Source: Schistosoma haematobium
Taxonomy: Eukaryota; Platyhelminthes; Trematoda; Strigeidida; Schistosomatidae
Length of the DNA stretch: 64,000 bases
Reading direction: 5' to 3'
Assembly: GCF_000699445.3 (NCBI RefSeq)
Contig: NC_067196.1
Span: forward strand, 91,235,364 to 91,299,363
The stretch's first letter is position 1. The number at the start of each line of letters is the position of its first letter. Shown here in pieces: positions 33,925-45,638 of the stretch. The position numbers were made by a program, and so were the translations under genes. The notes below the pieces were generated by a model. That model was not told where the DNA came from and did not search any database. It saw only the letters and a program-made list of their open reading frames with translations.

Positions 33925-34150
33925 TTGGTATTGTTTGGCTTGTATCTTCTAATTGAGGTTTAAGACTGTAATTGATCAGTCTGTGGCTACCAGGACTCAG
34001 TAGCTGAGTGGATAACGCTATGGCATTTGAAGCGAATGGTACTGGATTCGAGTCCCAAAGTAAACATCAACTCTGAGATACAGGTAAATCCAGATGACGA
34101 GTCCCAAATAGGGCGAAACGCGCTTCATGGATTCCACTGCTAGCCACTGT
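33925..34150 (+). mobile_element. Type A (Sm-alpha-like) tRNA-headed hammerhead SINE
   Basis: A short antisense tail (33925-33983) leads into a sense copy. TAGCTGAGTGG at 34001-34011 is a perfect A-box and GGATTCGAGTCC at 34044-34055 a near-perfect B-box, spaced as in tRNA. The hammerhead at about 34085-34140 has GACGAGTCCCAAATAGGGCG and GAAA but ATGACGA for CTGACGA (C3 to A), and the stem III 3' strand with its GUC is deleted. Dead ribozyme, well kept promoter. Confidence 0.75.
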
Positions 34151-34539
34151 CCATCATTGATTACAAAAAAGTCACAACAGTCTTCAAAAATGAATCATTT
34201 AATTAAAACTATGAAGATAAAACAAATCTATCAGTCACTTAATTATAAAATCTTATATTCAATGAAATTGTTAAGATCCATAATCCGAATAAATATGGAT
34301 CCTACTTTATTATGTTTTATACATTATAGTCTTACATTACACAATTGAATGAATTTGTAATTGTACTATTTTATACTTTCTCTTTCTCCTATTTGATCGT
34401 ATTTTTATTGCGGATCATGGGATCTTAACAATTTCACTTAACCTATAAGTTGAATCAAGTGAATATTTCATGTAAGTCATCTCAATATTAACAATTTTAT
34501 TCTATTTTTTTTTAGATCTATTTGGTATTATTTTGCTTA
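34151..34539. other. No gene seen
   Basis: AT-rich; a 73-codon frame starts inside the SINE and has no domain. Confidence 0.4.
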
Positions 34540-34770
34540 AATCTTCCCATTATTGTTTAGGACTGCAATTGATCAAATATTTGTTGGCATATGTGAAAAC
34601 TGTGCGGATTGATTCGATATTGACTTTATACATAAGCATTCTAAGTAAAGATGGATAATGGCTAACAGTGGAATCAAGGATACGCGTATTGTCTTATTTG
34701 GGACTCGTCAGCTAGATGTACCTGTATCTCAGAGTTGATGTTCACTCTGGGACTCGAACACACTATTATG
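34540..34770 (-). mobile_element. Type A hammerhead SINE
   Basis: Antisense tail (GGACTGCAATTGATCA, GATATTG) and ribozyme: minus-strand CTGACGAGTCCCAAATAAGAC with GAAA decayed to AATA. Stem I CAGGTACATC/GATTCCACTG is close to the known Sm-alpha sequence. Confidence 0.7.
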
Positions 34771-34914
34771 TTTAAAAATCCAAAATTCATATGCTTTAAC
34801 TTTAAACGATGTACTTTCCTTTAAATCTGGCCATTGTTTAGGATTATTAATTTGGATGTATGAATTGTAGAACCTGAAGAAAATTTATCAAAAAGAATAT
34901 AATAATCTTTTATT

Positions 34915-35335
34915 ATGATGACTTGGAGTACTACGAAAGCAATCATCCAGAAGACAAATGTTTAATACCAGCTGTCTACACAAAATACTTCAGACCTATT
35001 GACCAGAAACTATTAACAACAACCTATTGTGTGAGAGCACAAACTAGAATCCAGTAGAGGAAGAAATGAGAAAGAAGTGTTGGAAGTGGATAAGAAAAAC
35101 ATTGAGGAAAGCACCGAACTATGTCACAAGGCAAGCCTTCACCCAAAATCCTCAAAACCAAAAGAGAAGAGAAAGACCAAGGAATACATTACACCGAGTA
35201 ATGAAGACATACATGAGAAGAATGAACAAAAATTGGGTAGAATTAGAGAGGAAGGCAGAGTAGAACAGAGTGGGTTGAAGAATGACGGTCGGCAGCCTAT
35301 GCTCCATTAGGAGTGACAAGCGTAATTAAGTAATT
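34915..35335 (+). mobile_element. RTE-type 3' end, first subfamily
   Basis: C-terminal region with several frameshifts, ending AAGCGTAATTAAGTAATT and continuing into an unusually long tail array. Confidence 0.8.
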
Positions 35336-35437
35336 AATTAAGTAAGTAAGTTAGTAAGTACCAAGTAAGTAAGCAGGTAAGTAAGTAAGGAAGTAAGTAA
35401 AGAAGGAAGGCAGGATGTAGTGACTAAGCAAGTAAGT

Positions 35438-35481
<44 letters not shown>

Positions 35482-35660
35482 CGTATTGAAGTAAGTAAGT
35501 AAGTGTTGAAGTAAGTAAGTAAGTGTTGAAGTAAGTAAGTAAGTGTTTAAGTAAGTAAGTAAGTAAGTAAGTGTTGAAGTAAGTAAGTAAGTAAATAAGT
35601 AAGTAAGTAAGTAAGTAAGTAAGGAAGGAAGGAAGGAAGGAAGGAAAGAAGGAAGGAATT
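35336..35660. repeat. Expanded (GTAA)n tail array with a 16-24 bp higher-order unit
   Basis: Over 300 bases of AAGT units, with GTGTTGAAGTAAGTAAGTAA inserted repeatedly between about 35480 and 35580, then GGAA units at 35620-35655. It continues straight from the RTE 3' tail. Confidence 0.85.
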
Positions 35661-36124
35661 AATAAATTTCATTCAATGTATATTAATCTTTTAATATGAT
35701 GAGAATGTTTAAACAATATAAAATCTTAATTGTCATGATTACTTCACACGTAAAATGAACTAAATAACACTTAAATATTATTCTTATTCAAAGTGAACTA
35801 AAATCTCCATCGATAATTTCGTGACTTTCTCATTAGTTTTAATGAGTTTCTTTTTAGATACTTTCCAACTACCCCCCCCCGCATTCAAACTATTAAACAT
35901 TCATTAATTGAACGTGATTTATTGTCTAAAACATTTTCCCTTCAGAAAAAAAAATCAAAAAAAAATTTTTGTTCCGCGAAAGTTCCACCTCGTTTTTTCT
36001 TTGATTACCTTTTAAACTTATTGATTGGATGATTGTATAAATCGTTTCTATTATGAATAAATTACTATCTATAAGGTTATTACATAATTATTGATTAAGT
36101 CTATGTGTATAGTTAACCTTTATA
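35661..36124. other. No gene seen
   Basis: AT-rich, with a C-run at 35872-35880 and A-runs near 35945-35970. Confidence 0.4.
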
Positions 36125-36725
36125 TATTTAGCCAGCATCATTGATGAACACGGTGGATCTGATGCAGATGTGAAAGCGCGGATCGGTAAAGCAAGAACAG
36201 CATATCTTCAACTGAAAAACATTTGAAACTCAATACAACTGTCAACCAACACCAAGGTCAGAATTTTCAATACAAATGTCAAGACAGTTCCATTGTATGA
36301 AATAAAAATTTGGAGAACTAAAAAAGGTGTCATTCAGAAGATACAAGTGTTTATTAACAGTTCTCTACGCAAAATACTTCGGATCCGTTGACCGGACACT
36401 ATGAGCAACAACCTACTATGGGAAAGAACAAACCAGCTTCCATCTAAAGAGGAAATTAGGAAAAGTCATTGGAAGTGTTGGATAGGACATACATTACGCA
36501 AATCATCAAACTGCATCACGAGACAAGCCCTAACTTGGAATCCTGAAGGGAAGCGAAAAAGAGGAAGGCCAAAGAACACATTACGTTGGGAAATAGAAAT
36601 AGACATGAAAAGAATGAATAACAATTGGAAGGAGCTGGAATGAATTGCCCAGGACAGGGTTGGATGGAGAATGCCGGTGAGCCGTCTATGCTCCTTCACG
36701 AAAAGAAACAGGCGTAAGTAAGGAA
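36125..36725 (+). mobile_element. RTE-type 3' part, apparent mosaic of two subfamilies
   Basis: The left part (36125-36400) reads like the first subfamily (LRIR, ACTATGAGCAACAACC), the right part (from about 36420) like the second ([32 protein letters not shown]). Ends GGCGTAAGTAAGGAAGG. Confidence 0.75.
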
Positions 36726-36744
36726 GGAAAATTACATTTTCAGT

Positions 36745-37460
36745 ACAGGGATTTGTGGAGATTGTCGTATTTTCATAGTAAAACTCACGAGTCGATCTAG
36801 GCTAGATTATCACTGAAAAACTAGAAGCACTGGACGACCAACTTTTCCCAGTAAGGAACCTCTCATGATTGCACATCTATGATCTCGCATGTATGACTCG
36901 AACTCAGGATCTTTGGTCAAATTTTAGTCGATCCATAATCTTGCACGACATAAACACAGTTATATGCTGGCTCAGTGATTTAGAGATCAAGCGTTCGCAT
37001 GCGAGACCCACGTACGGATCGTGAACGCACAACGATGAACAGTCTAATACTAGGACGAAATTACTATTCAGCGCTTCCAGTTTTTCAGTAGTTTTTCAAA
37101 TTAATGAAATCTTCACAAAACCCCTTCTGATATCAATTAACATATGCTCACTAGTGACTGGCCTCAAGATGTATATCCTGGAGTTCTAGTAGGAAAAAGT
37201 GACCAGTGGAGTTCAACTAGGTCTGTTATGAGATAGTAACTCCCTGGTGACAGTGGTGGATGTGTGACTCAATTTCGTGGATTGGCTGAAATTAGACATT
37301 AACACAGTTATATGCCGTTTCAGTGATCTAGAGACCCACGTACGGGTTCGTGAACATGCAACCATGAAAAGTCTCATACTAGGATGAAGTGACTATTCAG
37401 CGCTTCCAGTTTTTTGATAATAATCTTTCTTATATCAACTCATGAATTCAATTATGGAAA
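36745..37460. mobile_element. Type B hammerhead SINE: inverted head then direct dimer
   Basis: An antisense tail with ribozyme and B-box (36745-36915), then two sense units whose decayed ribozymes have predicted cleavage points at about 37068 and 37397 (period 329, the second lacking part of the tRNA-like segment). All cores are damaged (GATGAAC and AUU triplets). Confidence 0.65.
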
Positions 37461-38094
37461 TCACTTTGATCATCTACATTCCAATTAATGAACAAAAGAA
37501 AAATATAACCAACAAATCTCTATTCACTATGTTCAATAAAGGTCATTCATGATATTCGTGTTATTTTATTCAGGTATCATCAAAAATAATACATATAGAA
37601 ATATATCGGTCATATACATTGGTTCATTTAATTTAGCAGTGAGTTAACAAAGTAAATAAACCTATCAACACCACCACTACCTCTACCATCACCGCCACTG
37701 CCGCCACCACCACTACCACCACCAACAACAACATAATGAATAGATCGTATATTTACTAAGCTTGTTTTAGTTTTTTTTTTTTGTTTCTAATGTAACGAAT
37801 AAATCAACATTGAAAACCAACCATTTAAGTAAATAATAATCAGTTTGTTGTTCTGTATTTATTTGGATTAATTAATTAATTCATTCATTTACTCATTAAC
37901 CAACATTGAAATGTATAGTTTACTTAAATAAACCACAAATGTAAATTGAAAAGTAAAAACAGAAAATGAACTCATATAAATAGATATGAGTTCGATCTAT
38001 CAGGATAAACAGCAAGATCAAGTAAGCATATGTAATATGGTTAGTCTAGTGTAACAGATGGTGGTTCTTGATTGATCGTGACGATAAATATTGA
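37461..38094. other. No gene seen; contains (ACC)n repeat
   Basis: AT-rich except for an ACC/GCC-rich run at 37665-37735. Confidence 0.45.
37665..37735. repeat. Imperfect (ACC)n trinucleotide repeat
   Basis: CCACCAC and CCGCCAC words over about 65 bases, out of keeping with the surrounding composition. Confidence 0.7.
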
Positions 38095-38280
38095 GTAGCC
38101 GACAGTCCTGGGTTCGAATCCTTCGAGGCGGGGTTGTGGATGCGCACCGCTGAGAAGTCCCACAATGAGACAAAACGGTCTTCCAGTGCTTCCAAATCTT
38201 CCATGGTCGTCTAGCTTCAATTGAATCATGATCTCAAGTGTTGAAATTACTACAATCTCCACAAAACCCTTTCTGATACT
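38095..38280 (+). mobile_element. Type B hammerhead SINE, 5'-truncated
   Basis: Begins in the B-box (CCTGGGTTCGAATCC) and runs to the CTGATAC end. Core CTGAGAA and AAAA in place of GAAA. Confidence 0.7.
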
Positions 38281-38284
38281 TATT

Positions 38285-38402
38285 CGGGATTGTTGTTTAC
38301 TTGAATTTTTCCATTGATGTTTAGAACTACAATGGATCAGTTTTGTTATTGGCTTATGTGCATATTGTGTGTATTGCCTTGATATTGCCCTAATTCACTC
38401 GT
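38285..38402 (-). mobile_element. Type A SINE tail fragment
   Basis: Antisense tail only: ACTACAATGGATCAG, TGGCTTATGTGCATATTGTG, CCTTGATATTGCCCTAATTC. It is joined directly to an RTE core fragment. Confidence 0.55.
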
Positions 38403-38690
38403 TCACGATAACGACCGGTGTTAGGCAAGGTTGTTTACTGTCACCCTTTCTATTTCTTCTGGTGATCGATTGGATCATGAAGACGTCAACATCTGAGAGG
38501 AAGCATGGGGTATCATTGGTAGCTAGAATGAAGTTGGACGATCTAGACTTCGCAGATGATCTGAATCTTCTATCACACACGAAACAACAAATGCATGAGA
38601 AGACGACCGGTGTAGCAGCAGCCTCAACAGCAGTGGGTCTCAACATACACAAAGGGAAAAGCAAGATTCTCCGATATAAGAAAAATCCAA
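38400..38690 (+). mobile_element. RTE reverse transcriptase core fragment, truncated at both ends
   Basis: Open for about 95 codons: TTGVRQGCLLSPFLFLLVIDW then LDDLDFADDLNLL, so both the GCLLSP region and the FADD box are intact. The copy stops at the KSKILRY segment without a 3' tail, which ordinary 5' truncation does not give. Confidence 0.8.
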
Positions 38691-39125
38691 CAAATTTGAG
38701 CTGATATTTTACATTCAAATAAATATAAAACTATCTGTTTACTATAGAAAGTTACATTAATAAGAAAGACTGGATATGATCTCTAATGATAGGTAATTAC
38801 TTTATAAGGAACATTGAGTATATTCTTCTCAATTATTAAAATTAATTATAACAAAATTGATGAATGATCCGTTTACTCATCTCTTTAAGGGTAATTGTCA
38901 TTCGGTATATCTGACTTGATATGTGAATTTTATTGACATTTGGGGATTTATCGGTCTATGGATAAATGTACATTACCGTAATAAGGAGTTAATAAGTTTT
39001 ATTAAAGAGCTAATGTAAAACAAATGGTCCATGTTATGACCACCAAAGGTCACAGTAAAACTGTTAAGAAATATAGTATATTGAATAAATAACCTGTTAA
39101 GTTAGAACGGGATATTGAGTTTCAT
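38691..39125. other. No gene seen
   Basis: AT-rich, unique-looking. Confidence 0.45.
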
Positions 39126-39672
39126 TACTTACTTGCTTACGCCTGTTACTCCCAATGGAGCATTGGCCGCCGACCAGCATTCTTCAACCCACTCTGCCCT
39201 GAGCCTTCCTTTCTAATTTTATTCAATTCTTGTTCATTCTTATCATGTATGTCTCCATTTCCCGGCGTAATGTGTTCTTTGGACTTCCTCGTCTACTTTG
39301 GCCTTCAGGATTCCAAGTGGGGGCTTGCCTTGTGACACAGTTCGGTGCTTTCCTCAATGTGTGTCCTATATACTTCCAAGACTTCTTCCTGATTTCTTCC
39401 TCCACTGAAAACTGGTATGTTCTCTCCCTAATTGGTTGTTGCCGATGGTTTGTCCAACGGATTTGAAGTATTTTCTGTAGACAACTGTTTATAAACACCT
39501 GTATCTTCTGGATGATAGCTCACGTAGTTCTCCAAGTTTCCACGCCATACAATAGAAATGTCTTGACATTTGTATTGAAGATTCTGACATTGGTGTTGGC
39601 TTGTGGAAAGTTGTTTTGATTTCTAGATATTTTTCAATTGTAGATATGCTGCTCTTACTTTGCCGACCAGCC
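39126..39672 (-). mobile_element. RTE-type 3' part, first subfamily
   Basis: From the TTACTTACTTGCTTACGCCTG tail to the KARAAYL-like region. Includes a 91-codon open stretch (39223-39498) encoding [19 protein letters not shown]. Confidence 0.8.
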
Positions 39673-39884
39673 AATTAGACATAAAACTCTCTAAACTCCA
39701 ATTAAATTAGTGTAAAGTTTAATAATGAAGAACTTCAGTTATTTTTAAACGTAACGTAACTTCTAAACAAAGTATTGTTTGTAATATTTAACTTGTTGCC
39801 TAGTCTTTAGTTAAGAAGACTAGTGAAACTGTTTTTTCTAGCCCTCGAATATCTGACTCCAGTTAGATCGTTTTTGACTATTAT

Positions 39885-40300
39885 TGTAATATACATGTCG
39901 CCAATCCTCGTATATAATCATCGACTTGAATCACGTTAGGGAATAACGGAATTAAATAAGTCAAATACGACAATGGATTTTTGAATACGTATACTTTGTA
40001 CACGCATTGATTTGAACAGACAATTGGAGGGACGAAGCGAAATAACATACAGTGGCGAATGCGTGTGAGTCAACTCAGTTAAACTCTAATCGCTATTTAT
40101 AGTCAGATAAAAATAAGTTACATGCATGTAATGAATAGGATAAGAAGTGCACATACATACGGTCATATAAATATAGTCAAGGTCGATAAGCGAGTAATTA
40201 ACAAAGTCAAAATGTGACTCTGGAAGAATCAATAGATTGGCCTGTCCGAAAGCTAGACTAAGGTATATGAACTTAGCGTAGTAACCGACATTACACTACA
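39885..40300 (-). repeat. LTR-like repeat, family 2
   Basis: Starts TGTAATATAC and ends CACTACA, so it has TG...CA ends. On the minus strand CTATAAATAGCGATTAGAG is a good TATA-box candidate. Homologous copies at 15300-15780 and 60668-61025. I see no matching target-site duplication. Confidence 0.5.
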
Positions 40301-40329
40301 TTAGGGTTCCATCCTGTAAGTCGTTAGTT

Positions 40330-40617
40330 TAGTTTAGATGGTGAGAATATAATATATGGACGACCTGTGAGCGACGCCAAAGTGACCTTTAGAGTGTCTA
40401 CCTACTTACTAAGGCTAAGTGAGGGTTATAATGTAGCTTGAACAATAAGGATTGTGATTCACAGTTGATGGTTAGGGTCAGGAATGAGATTTACGATTTT
40501 TCATCAGCTAAAATGCTAAGACGCTATTTTGCCAAATGGGTGAGTGAATTTTGCGCCAATATCCAAGACGTATTATCCCAAATCTGATTGGTTCATCCAT
40601 AAATTATAGTCTTGACA
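40330..40617 (+). repeat. Unclassified repeat F
   Basis: Shares AAAGTGACCTT.AGAGTGTC, GTGAGGGTTATAA, GATTGGTTC and ATAAATTATAGTCT with the copy at 59070-59555, where a SINE has inserted. Confidence 0.6.
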
Positions 40618-40780
40618 TTTAGAGGGTTGCTGTTCTCAGTGTTGAATTTGCGGACCTTGGTTTTCCCCTTGTGTATGCTGAGGCCTACTGATGCAGAGAC
40701 TGCTGCTACACTGGCTGTCTTTATCTGCATTTGTTCATGTGTATGCGATAGGAGGGCCAGGTCATCTGCGAAGTCAGAGG
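40618..40780 (-). mobile_element. RTE internal fragment
   Basis: Minus-strand LALLSHTHEQM-like region through the SVGLSIHKGKTKV segment, truncated at both ends; closely similar to 23130-23280. Confidence 0.75.
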
Positions 40781-40954
40781 GAGTAATAATTCAATTAATT
40801 AAGTGAATGAAAGGAACTATATAAAATATTTATAACCAACCAATAGATTGATGTTTGTTGTGAAGAATTAAAACAAACTAATCTAATTTACTATTAAGTG
40901 GCAACTAATCAGTGATGAAAACAGCTTACCTATTATTTAGAAATGAAATATATA

Positions 40955-41375
40955 AACCCTTTCTGATAATATTCATCGTATGCTCATTAGTGACTGGCAT
41001 CAAGAAGTATTTCCTGGAGTTCTAGTGAGAAGTAGTAACCAGTCGGGTTCAACTGGGTCTGTTGTGAGATAGTAACTCAATGAAGAAAATAGTGAATATG
41101 TTGCTCAATTCCATGGATTAGTTGAAGTAAGACATTAACACACTTGGATGCCGGTTCAGTGATCAATAGGGTAAGCGTTCGCGCACGACACCGATATATC
41201 CTGTTTTCGAATCTCGAGGAGTGGGATCGTGGGTGCGCACTACTGAGGAGTTCCACAATATGAAAAAACGGCTATCCAGTACTTCCGGGTTTTTGATGGT
41301 GATCTGGCATCAATTGACTCATAATCTCAACCATTGAAATTACTATAGTATTCTCAAAATCCCCTTCTGATACAT
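40955..41375 (+). mobile_element. Type B hammerhead SINE, full unit
   Basis: 5' region, tRNA-like head and tail present. The ribozyme is CTGAGGA but the stem II 3' strand and GAAA are replaced by ATGAAAAAACGG, similar to 31687-32080, so the two may share a damaged source copy. Confidence 0.7.
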
Positions 41376-41454
41376 GATTATTCTTTTAAAATTTAAGATT
41401 AATATTTCTGAATGCAGTATTTTGCGTAAACGAGTAACATGGAACAAAATTAGA

Positions 41455-41515
41455 TATACCTGTTGAGATAGTGGAGAAGATTTGTAGCTCTGGTGGATGA
41501 TTATGATGGAGAAGA
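41455..41515 (-). mobile_element. PLE 3' tail remnant
   Basis: About 50 bases (GAGAAGATTTGTAGCTCTGG) match the tail at 52436-52480 and 33040-33075. Confidence 0.45.
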
Positions 41516-41607
41516 AGAAATGCACACTGAAAATGTTTCATTGGCTAATAAATGGGTCAATTTCTGAAGGTTAAAGTAGTATATATATATAAGTATTTGT
41601 GCATTTT

Positions 41608-41822
41608 ACTCAGTGGTCTGGAGGTTAAGCATTCGTTTGCGAGACTGATATATCCTGTGTTCGAATCTCGCGAGGCAGTATCATGTATGCACACTGCTGA
41701 AGAGAGCCACAATAGAACGAAATGGTTGTCCAGTACTTTCAAGTGATCTAGCTTCAAATGATTCATGATCTCAACTATTAATAACAAAATTACTATAATA
41801 TCTAAAAAAACCCATCTGATAT
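41608..41822 (+). mobile_element. Type B hammerhead SINE, head-truncated
   Basis: A-box-like CTCAGTGGTCTGGAGG, B-box GTTCGAATCTC, then a hammerhead with CTGAAGA (41697-41703), GAAA and GUC (cleavage after 41730). Stem II is weak (GAGC/GAAC) and the outer stem I pair is lost, so activity is doubtful although the core bases are intact. Confidence 0.7.
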
Positions 41823-42004
41823 AAATAAGTCCTTAAAAATAGTTATGTAGCCTACCGGACATTCAGTTTATTCTATGATAATAAATGATATTGTAAATCA
41901 GTAATTCATCCAATATTATGTCTATCAGTTTATTGATTGATCATGGTATTCACTTTATTTCTTTTGTTTAAACATAGTTTAATTTATTAAAACAACTTAC
42001 AATA

Positions 42005-42245
42005 TAAGATTATGGAGATAGTTGAATTTCATGAATTGATAAGTGTTAGATCAACATTGGAAATTGGGAATCAACAAACATCTGTCTCATTCTAGTATTG
42101 AACTCTTCAGAAGTGCTCATTCGCAATCTACCGTATAAGGAATCGAACATGAGATCTTTTAGCCTTTGGCACGAGTGCTTAACTCCTAGATCACCGAGTT
42201 GTCATCAAACAGTGGTAATATTTAACTTCAATTAATTCACGATGT
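42005..42245 (-). mobile_element. Type B hammerhead SINE, decayed
   Basis: Antisense tail, ribozyme remnant (GTCTCATTCTAGTA) and tRNA-like head with B-box-like GAATCGAACATGAG. Core not functional. Confidence 0.6.
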
Positions 42246-42247
42246 TA

Positions 42248-42415
42248 CGCGAAGAGGAAGACTAAAGAAGACATTGCTTTGAGAAGTGAAGACATACATA
42301 ATAAGAATAAACAAGAATTGAATAGAATTAGAAACGAAGACAGAGTGAGGTCGAGTTTATTGGTCGGTGGCCTATACTCTATTGTTGGTAACAGGCTTAA
42401 GTAATTAAGTCAGTA
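42248..42415 (+). mobile_element. RTE-type 3' end
   Basis: Last 150 bases of the element with the AGGCTTAAGTAATTAAG tail; strongly decayed. Confidence 0.7.
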
Positions 42416-42784
42416 AACACGTAATAATCATAACACTAACACTAATAGTCAATTATATCTGACCTGATTTATCCTTGATAATTTTAATTATTTTCCTTTT
42501 TTTTTTTAAAAAAAAAAGGGGGTTTAGATCATTCAATGGTAATCAGTGAAACCTTTACTAAAGTTCAAATTGAGAATGTTTAGTTATAAATTAAAAAAGA
42601 AGTTTACTTTAACACCATTCATTTTGCTTACTGAACAATTAAACTAGTTATCAAATAGACATTAGAAAAGTTAATGAGAATGTGCATTCAACTGAGAAAT
42701 AATGTTAAACATTCAGTTCATAGAGTGTTATTAATAGAAACATTTTGTATTTCAACTTAGATCATTTTGACTTAACTAGATGTA
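42416..42784. other. No gene seen
   Basis: AT-rich, with adjacent T- and A-runs at 42500-42518 forming a short potential hairpin. Confidence 0.4.
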
Positions 42785-43312
42785 TCAGATGGGTTTTCTT
42801 GTAGAGATTGAAGAAATTTCAATGGTTAAGATCATGAGTCAGTTGAAGCTAGACCACCATGGGAAACGTGGAAGCACTGGACGGCTGTTTCGTCCTATTT
42901 AGGAACTCCTTAGCAGTGAACATCCACGACCTCGCCCCCTGCGGGATTCGAACACAGGACCTATTTTTTTCGAGCGCGAGCACTTAACCACTAGACCACT
43001 GAGCCCGCATCCAGAGGTGTTAATGTCTAACTTCAACTAATCCACGAAATTGAGTGACACATTCACCATTGTCACAAGGGAGTTACTATCTAACAACTGA
43101 CCCGGTTGAACTCCACTGATCACTACTTCTCACTAGAACTCCAGGATATACCTCGTAAAGCCAGTCACTAGATAGCATATCTTGATTAATATCAGATGGG
43201 TTTTCTTGTGGAGATTGTAGTAATTTCAATGGTTAAGATCATGAGTTTAGTGCTTTCAGGTTTTCCATAGTGGTCTAGCTTCAACTGACTCATGATCTTA
43301 ACCATTAAAATT
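42785..43312. mobile_element. Type B hammerhead SINE: antisense unit, second tail, inverted tail
   Basis: 42785-43190 is a nearly full antisense unit. Its ribozyme has GAAA, GUC, a good stem II and stem I CACTG/CAGTG, but CTGA reads CTAA (G5 to A). A second antisense tail (43195-43245) is joined to a sense tail (43246-43312), which makes a fold-back of about 40 bases. Confidence 0.75.
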
Positions 43313-43407
43313 GAGTAGATGTGTATGACTTATTGGCAGAATTCACATTACTAACGGGATACTTATCGGAAATAGTAATTCTCTTTCAAAATATATGAGG
43401 TTCGTGT

Positions 43408-43668
43408 AGACGTTCGTTGTGGGATAGGATACATACACTGGCAAAAGCACCCGACTGTGTCACAAGGCAAGCACTTACTTGGAATCCTCAAGGTCAAAGG
43501 AGAAGAAAATGATCTAAGAACATATTATGCTGAGAAATGGAGACAGACATAAGAATGAACAAGAATTGGTTATAACTAGAAGTCAAGGCCCAGGACAGAG
43601 TGAGTTGTAGAATGCTGGTCGGCGGCCTATGCTTCATTGGGAATATCAAGTGTAAGTAAGCAAGTAAG
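43408..43668 (+). mobile_element. RTE-type 3' end, first subfamily
   Basis: From the WIGYTLAKAPDCVTR region to a tail of GTGTAAGTAAGCAAGTAAG. Frame broken. Confidence 0.75.
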
Positions 43669-44111
43669 TAGGCATTTGTTAAGGAACATTTACTGAGGTA
43701 GATTTCGTTTTTGTTGATATCTGTCAGTTATGTGTATCTAAACTTTGAACTCCTGGGAAACTATAACAGATATCTTTCAATATCACAATCAGTAAGTACT
43801 ACTGAGCTATTTGAGTAATGATGATCGTTTGAAGAATAAAAGTATTTACATTGATTATCGGTATATCAATCAATGTCATCCTTGTTCATTTATTAATGTG
43901 ATTATAGTTTATTTAACATCATATAGGCCTTATTCTAAAGTGGGATGATTTATGGATTAGGTAGACATAACATTGAGTACTAAACAGTAATCTTTCAGTA
44001 TAAATAGCCTTATTCATTTATTATTTTGATATACAAAGAGCCTTAGATAAAATAAAATATGAAACCTGTTGAACTGTAAAGTTATAATAAATCCTCATTT
44101 AATAAATACCG
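43669..44111. other. No gene seen
   Basis: AT-rich, unique-looking. Confidence 0.45.
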
Positions 44112-44826
44112 TAGGCCTCAATATACACAAGCGGAAAACCAAAATCCTCAAGTACCACATGAAGAACACCAACCAACTCAATCACACATGATGGAGAAAC
44201 TCTGTAAGATGTGGAATCCTGCATGCACCTTTGAAACATCGTCTATGAACAAAGAGGATCAGATGCAGACGTAAAGGTGAGGATTGGCAAAGCAAGGTCC
44301 GCATTCCTACAGTTGAAGAACATATAGAATTCAAAACAACTGTCTGTAAACCAATATTAAAGTTACAATCTTCAATATGAACTTCAAATTAGTTGTATTG
44401 TACAGAACTGAAACTTCGAGAACTACAACAACCATCATCAAGAAGGTACAAGTAATTATAAGCAGTTGTCTACTCAAAATACTCAACATCCATTGACTGG
44501 ATACCATCAGCAACAGCCTTTTGTGGGAGAGAACAAACCAGCTTCAAACTGAGGAGGAAATTAGGAAAAGACGATAGAAATGGATAGGACACATATTGAG
44601 GAAATCACCAAAGTGCACCACGAGGCAAGCCCTAACTTGAAATCCTGGAGGGAAGCAGAAAAGAGGAAGGTCAAAGAACACATTACTTAGGGAAATAGAA
44701 CCAGATATGAAAAGAATGAAGAGCAACTGGAAAGAGCTAGAAAAGGCCGCCTAAGACAAGGTTGGATGGAGAGTTATGGTGGTTGGCCTATGCTCCTCTA
44801 CGAGGGGTAATAGGCGTAAGTAGGTA
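44112..44826 (+). mobile_element. RTE-type 3' part, second subfamily
   Basis: From GLNIHKRKTKIL to the RGNRRK end and AGGCGTAAGTAGG tail. At least four stops or shifts. Confidence 0.8.
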
Positions 44827-45217
44827 ATAATCTGAATGGTTTAATGTCAATCAGAGATAATATGACATAATAATTATTTATATAAATCAATAATAATTAT
44901 AATTATACCATTTATTCCATAGCTAACTTGAGTACTTGACATTTATATTATTGATCTTTGAAGTATATATTTTTTAAACTTTTCTTTCATTGTTTCCTTC
45001 TTTCTTTCCTATAATCAATGTATATCCCGTCATTTATCTACTAAAATGTACAATAATCAATATCATTATGATTAGTCAATATTTTAATAGTGTAATTAGA
45101 ACGGTTATTGATTTCTTTTATTACCACTCACTTCTTATATTTATTACAAAAAATGTTTCTTAGAACTCTCCCAACAACAACAAAATAGTTGGTTTACATC
45201 GTTATGTGTAATATAGC
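44827..45217. other. No gene seen
   Basis: AT-rich, unique-looking. Confidence 0.45.
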
Positions 45218-45638
45218 TTACTTACGCCTTTTGCTTACAATGGAGCATAGGCCGCTGATATGCATTCTCTAACTCACTCTGTCCTCGGCCTTCCTTTCTA
45301 GTTCTAGCGCCATATGTTATTCATTCTTTTCATATCTGTTTTCATTTCTTAGCGGAATGTGTTCTTTGATCTACCTCTTCTCTTATGGCCTTCAAGATTC
45401 CAAGTGAGACCTTGCCTCGTGATGCAGTTTGATAATTTACGACGCTTCATCCTGATTTCTTCCTCTACTGGAATCTGGTTTTTTCTCTCCTATAATAGGT
45501 TGTTGCTGATAGTGTCTGACCAACTCATCTGAGTTATCTTGCATATACAGCTGTTAGTAAATACTCATATCTTTTTAATGACGGCTGTGGTAGTTCACCA
45601 AGTTTCCGCCCCATACAGTAGAACTGTCTTTACATTAT
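45218..45638 (-). mobile_element. RTE-type 3' part
   Basis: Minus strand from the GCTTACTTACGCCTTTTGCT tail to the [11 protein letters not shown] region; stops present. Confidence 0.75.

Noticed and set aside
34001..34072. Possible tRNA gene (A- and B-box at tRNA spacing)
   Set aside because: No acceptor stem pairing and the segment continues into an Sm-alpha-like ribozyme, so it is a SINE head.
35336..35660. Possible telomere-like or CRISPR-like array
   Set aside because: Units are simple tetranucleotides extending an RTE tail, with no unique spacers.
39885..40300. Complete LTR retrotransposon
   Set aside because: No second LTR in the same orientation at element length and no gag/pol frame nearby; kept only as a solo LTR-like repeat.
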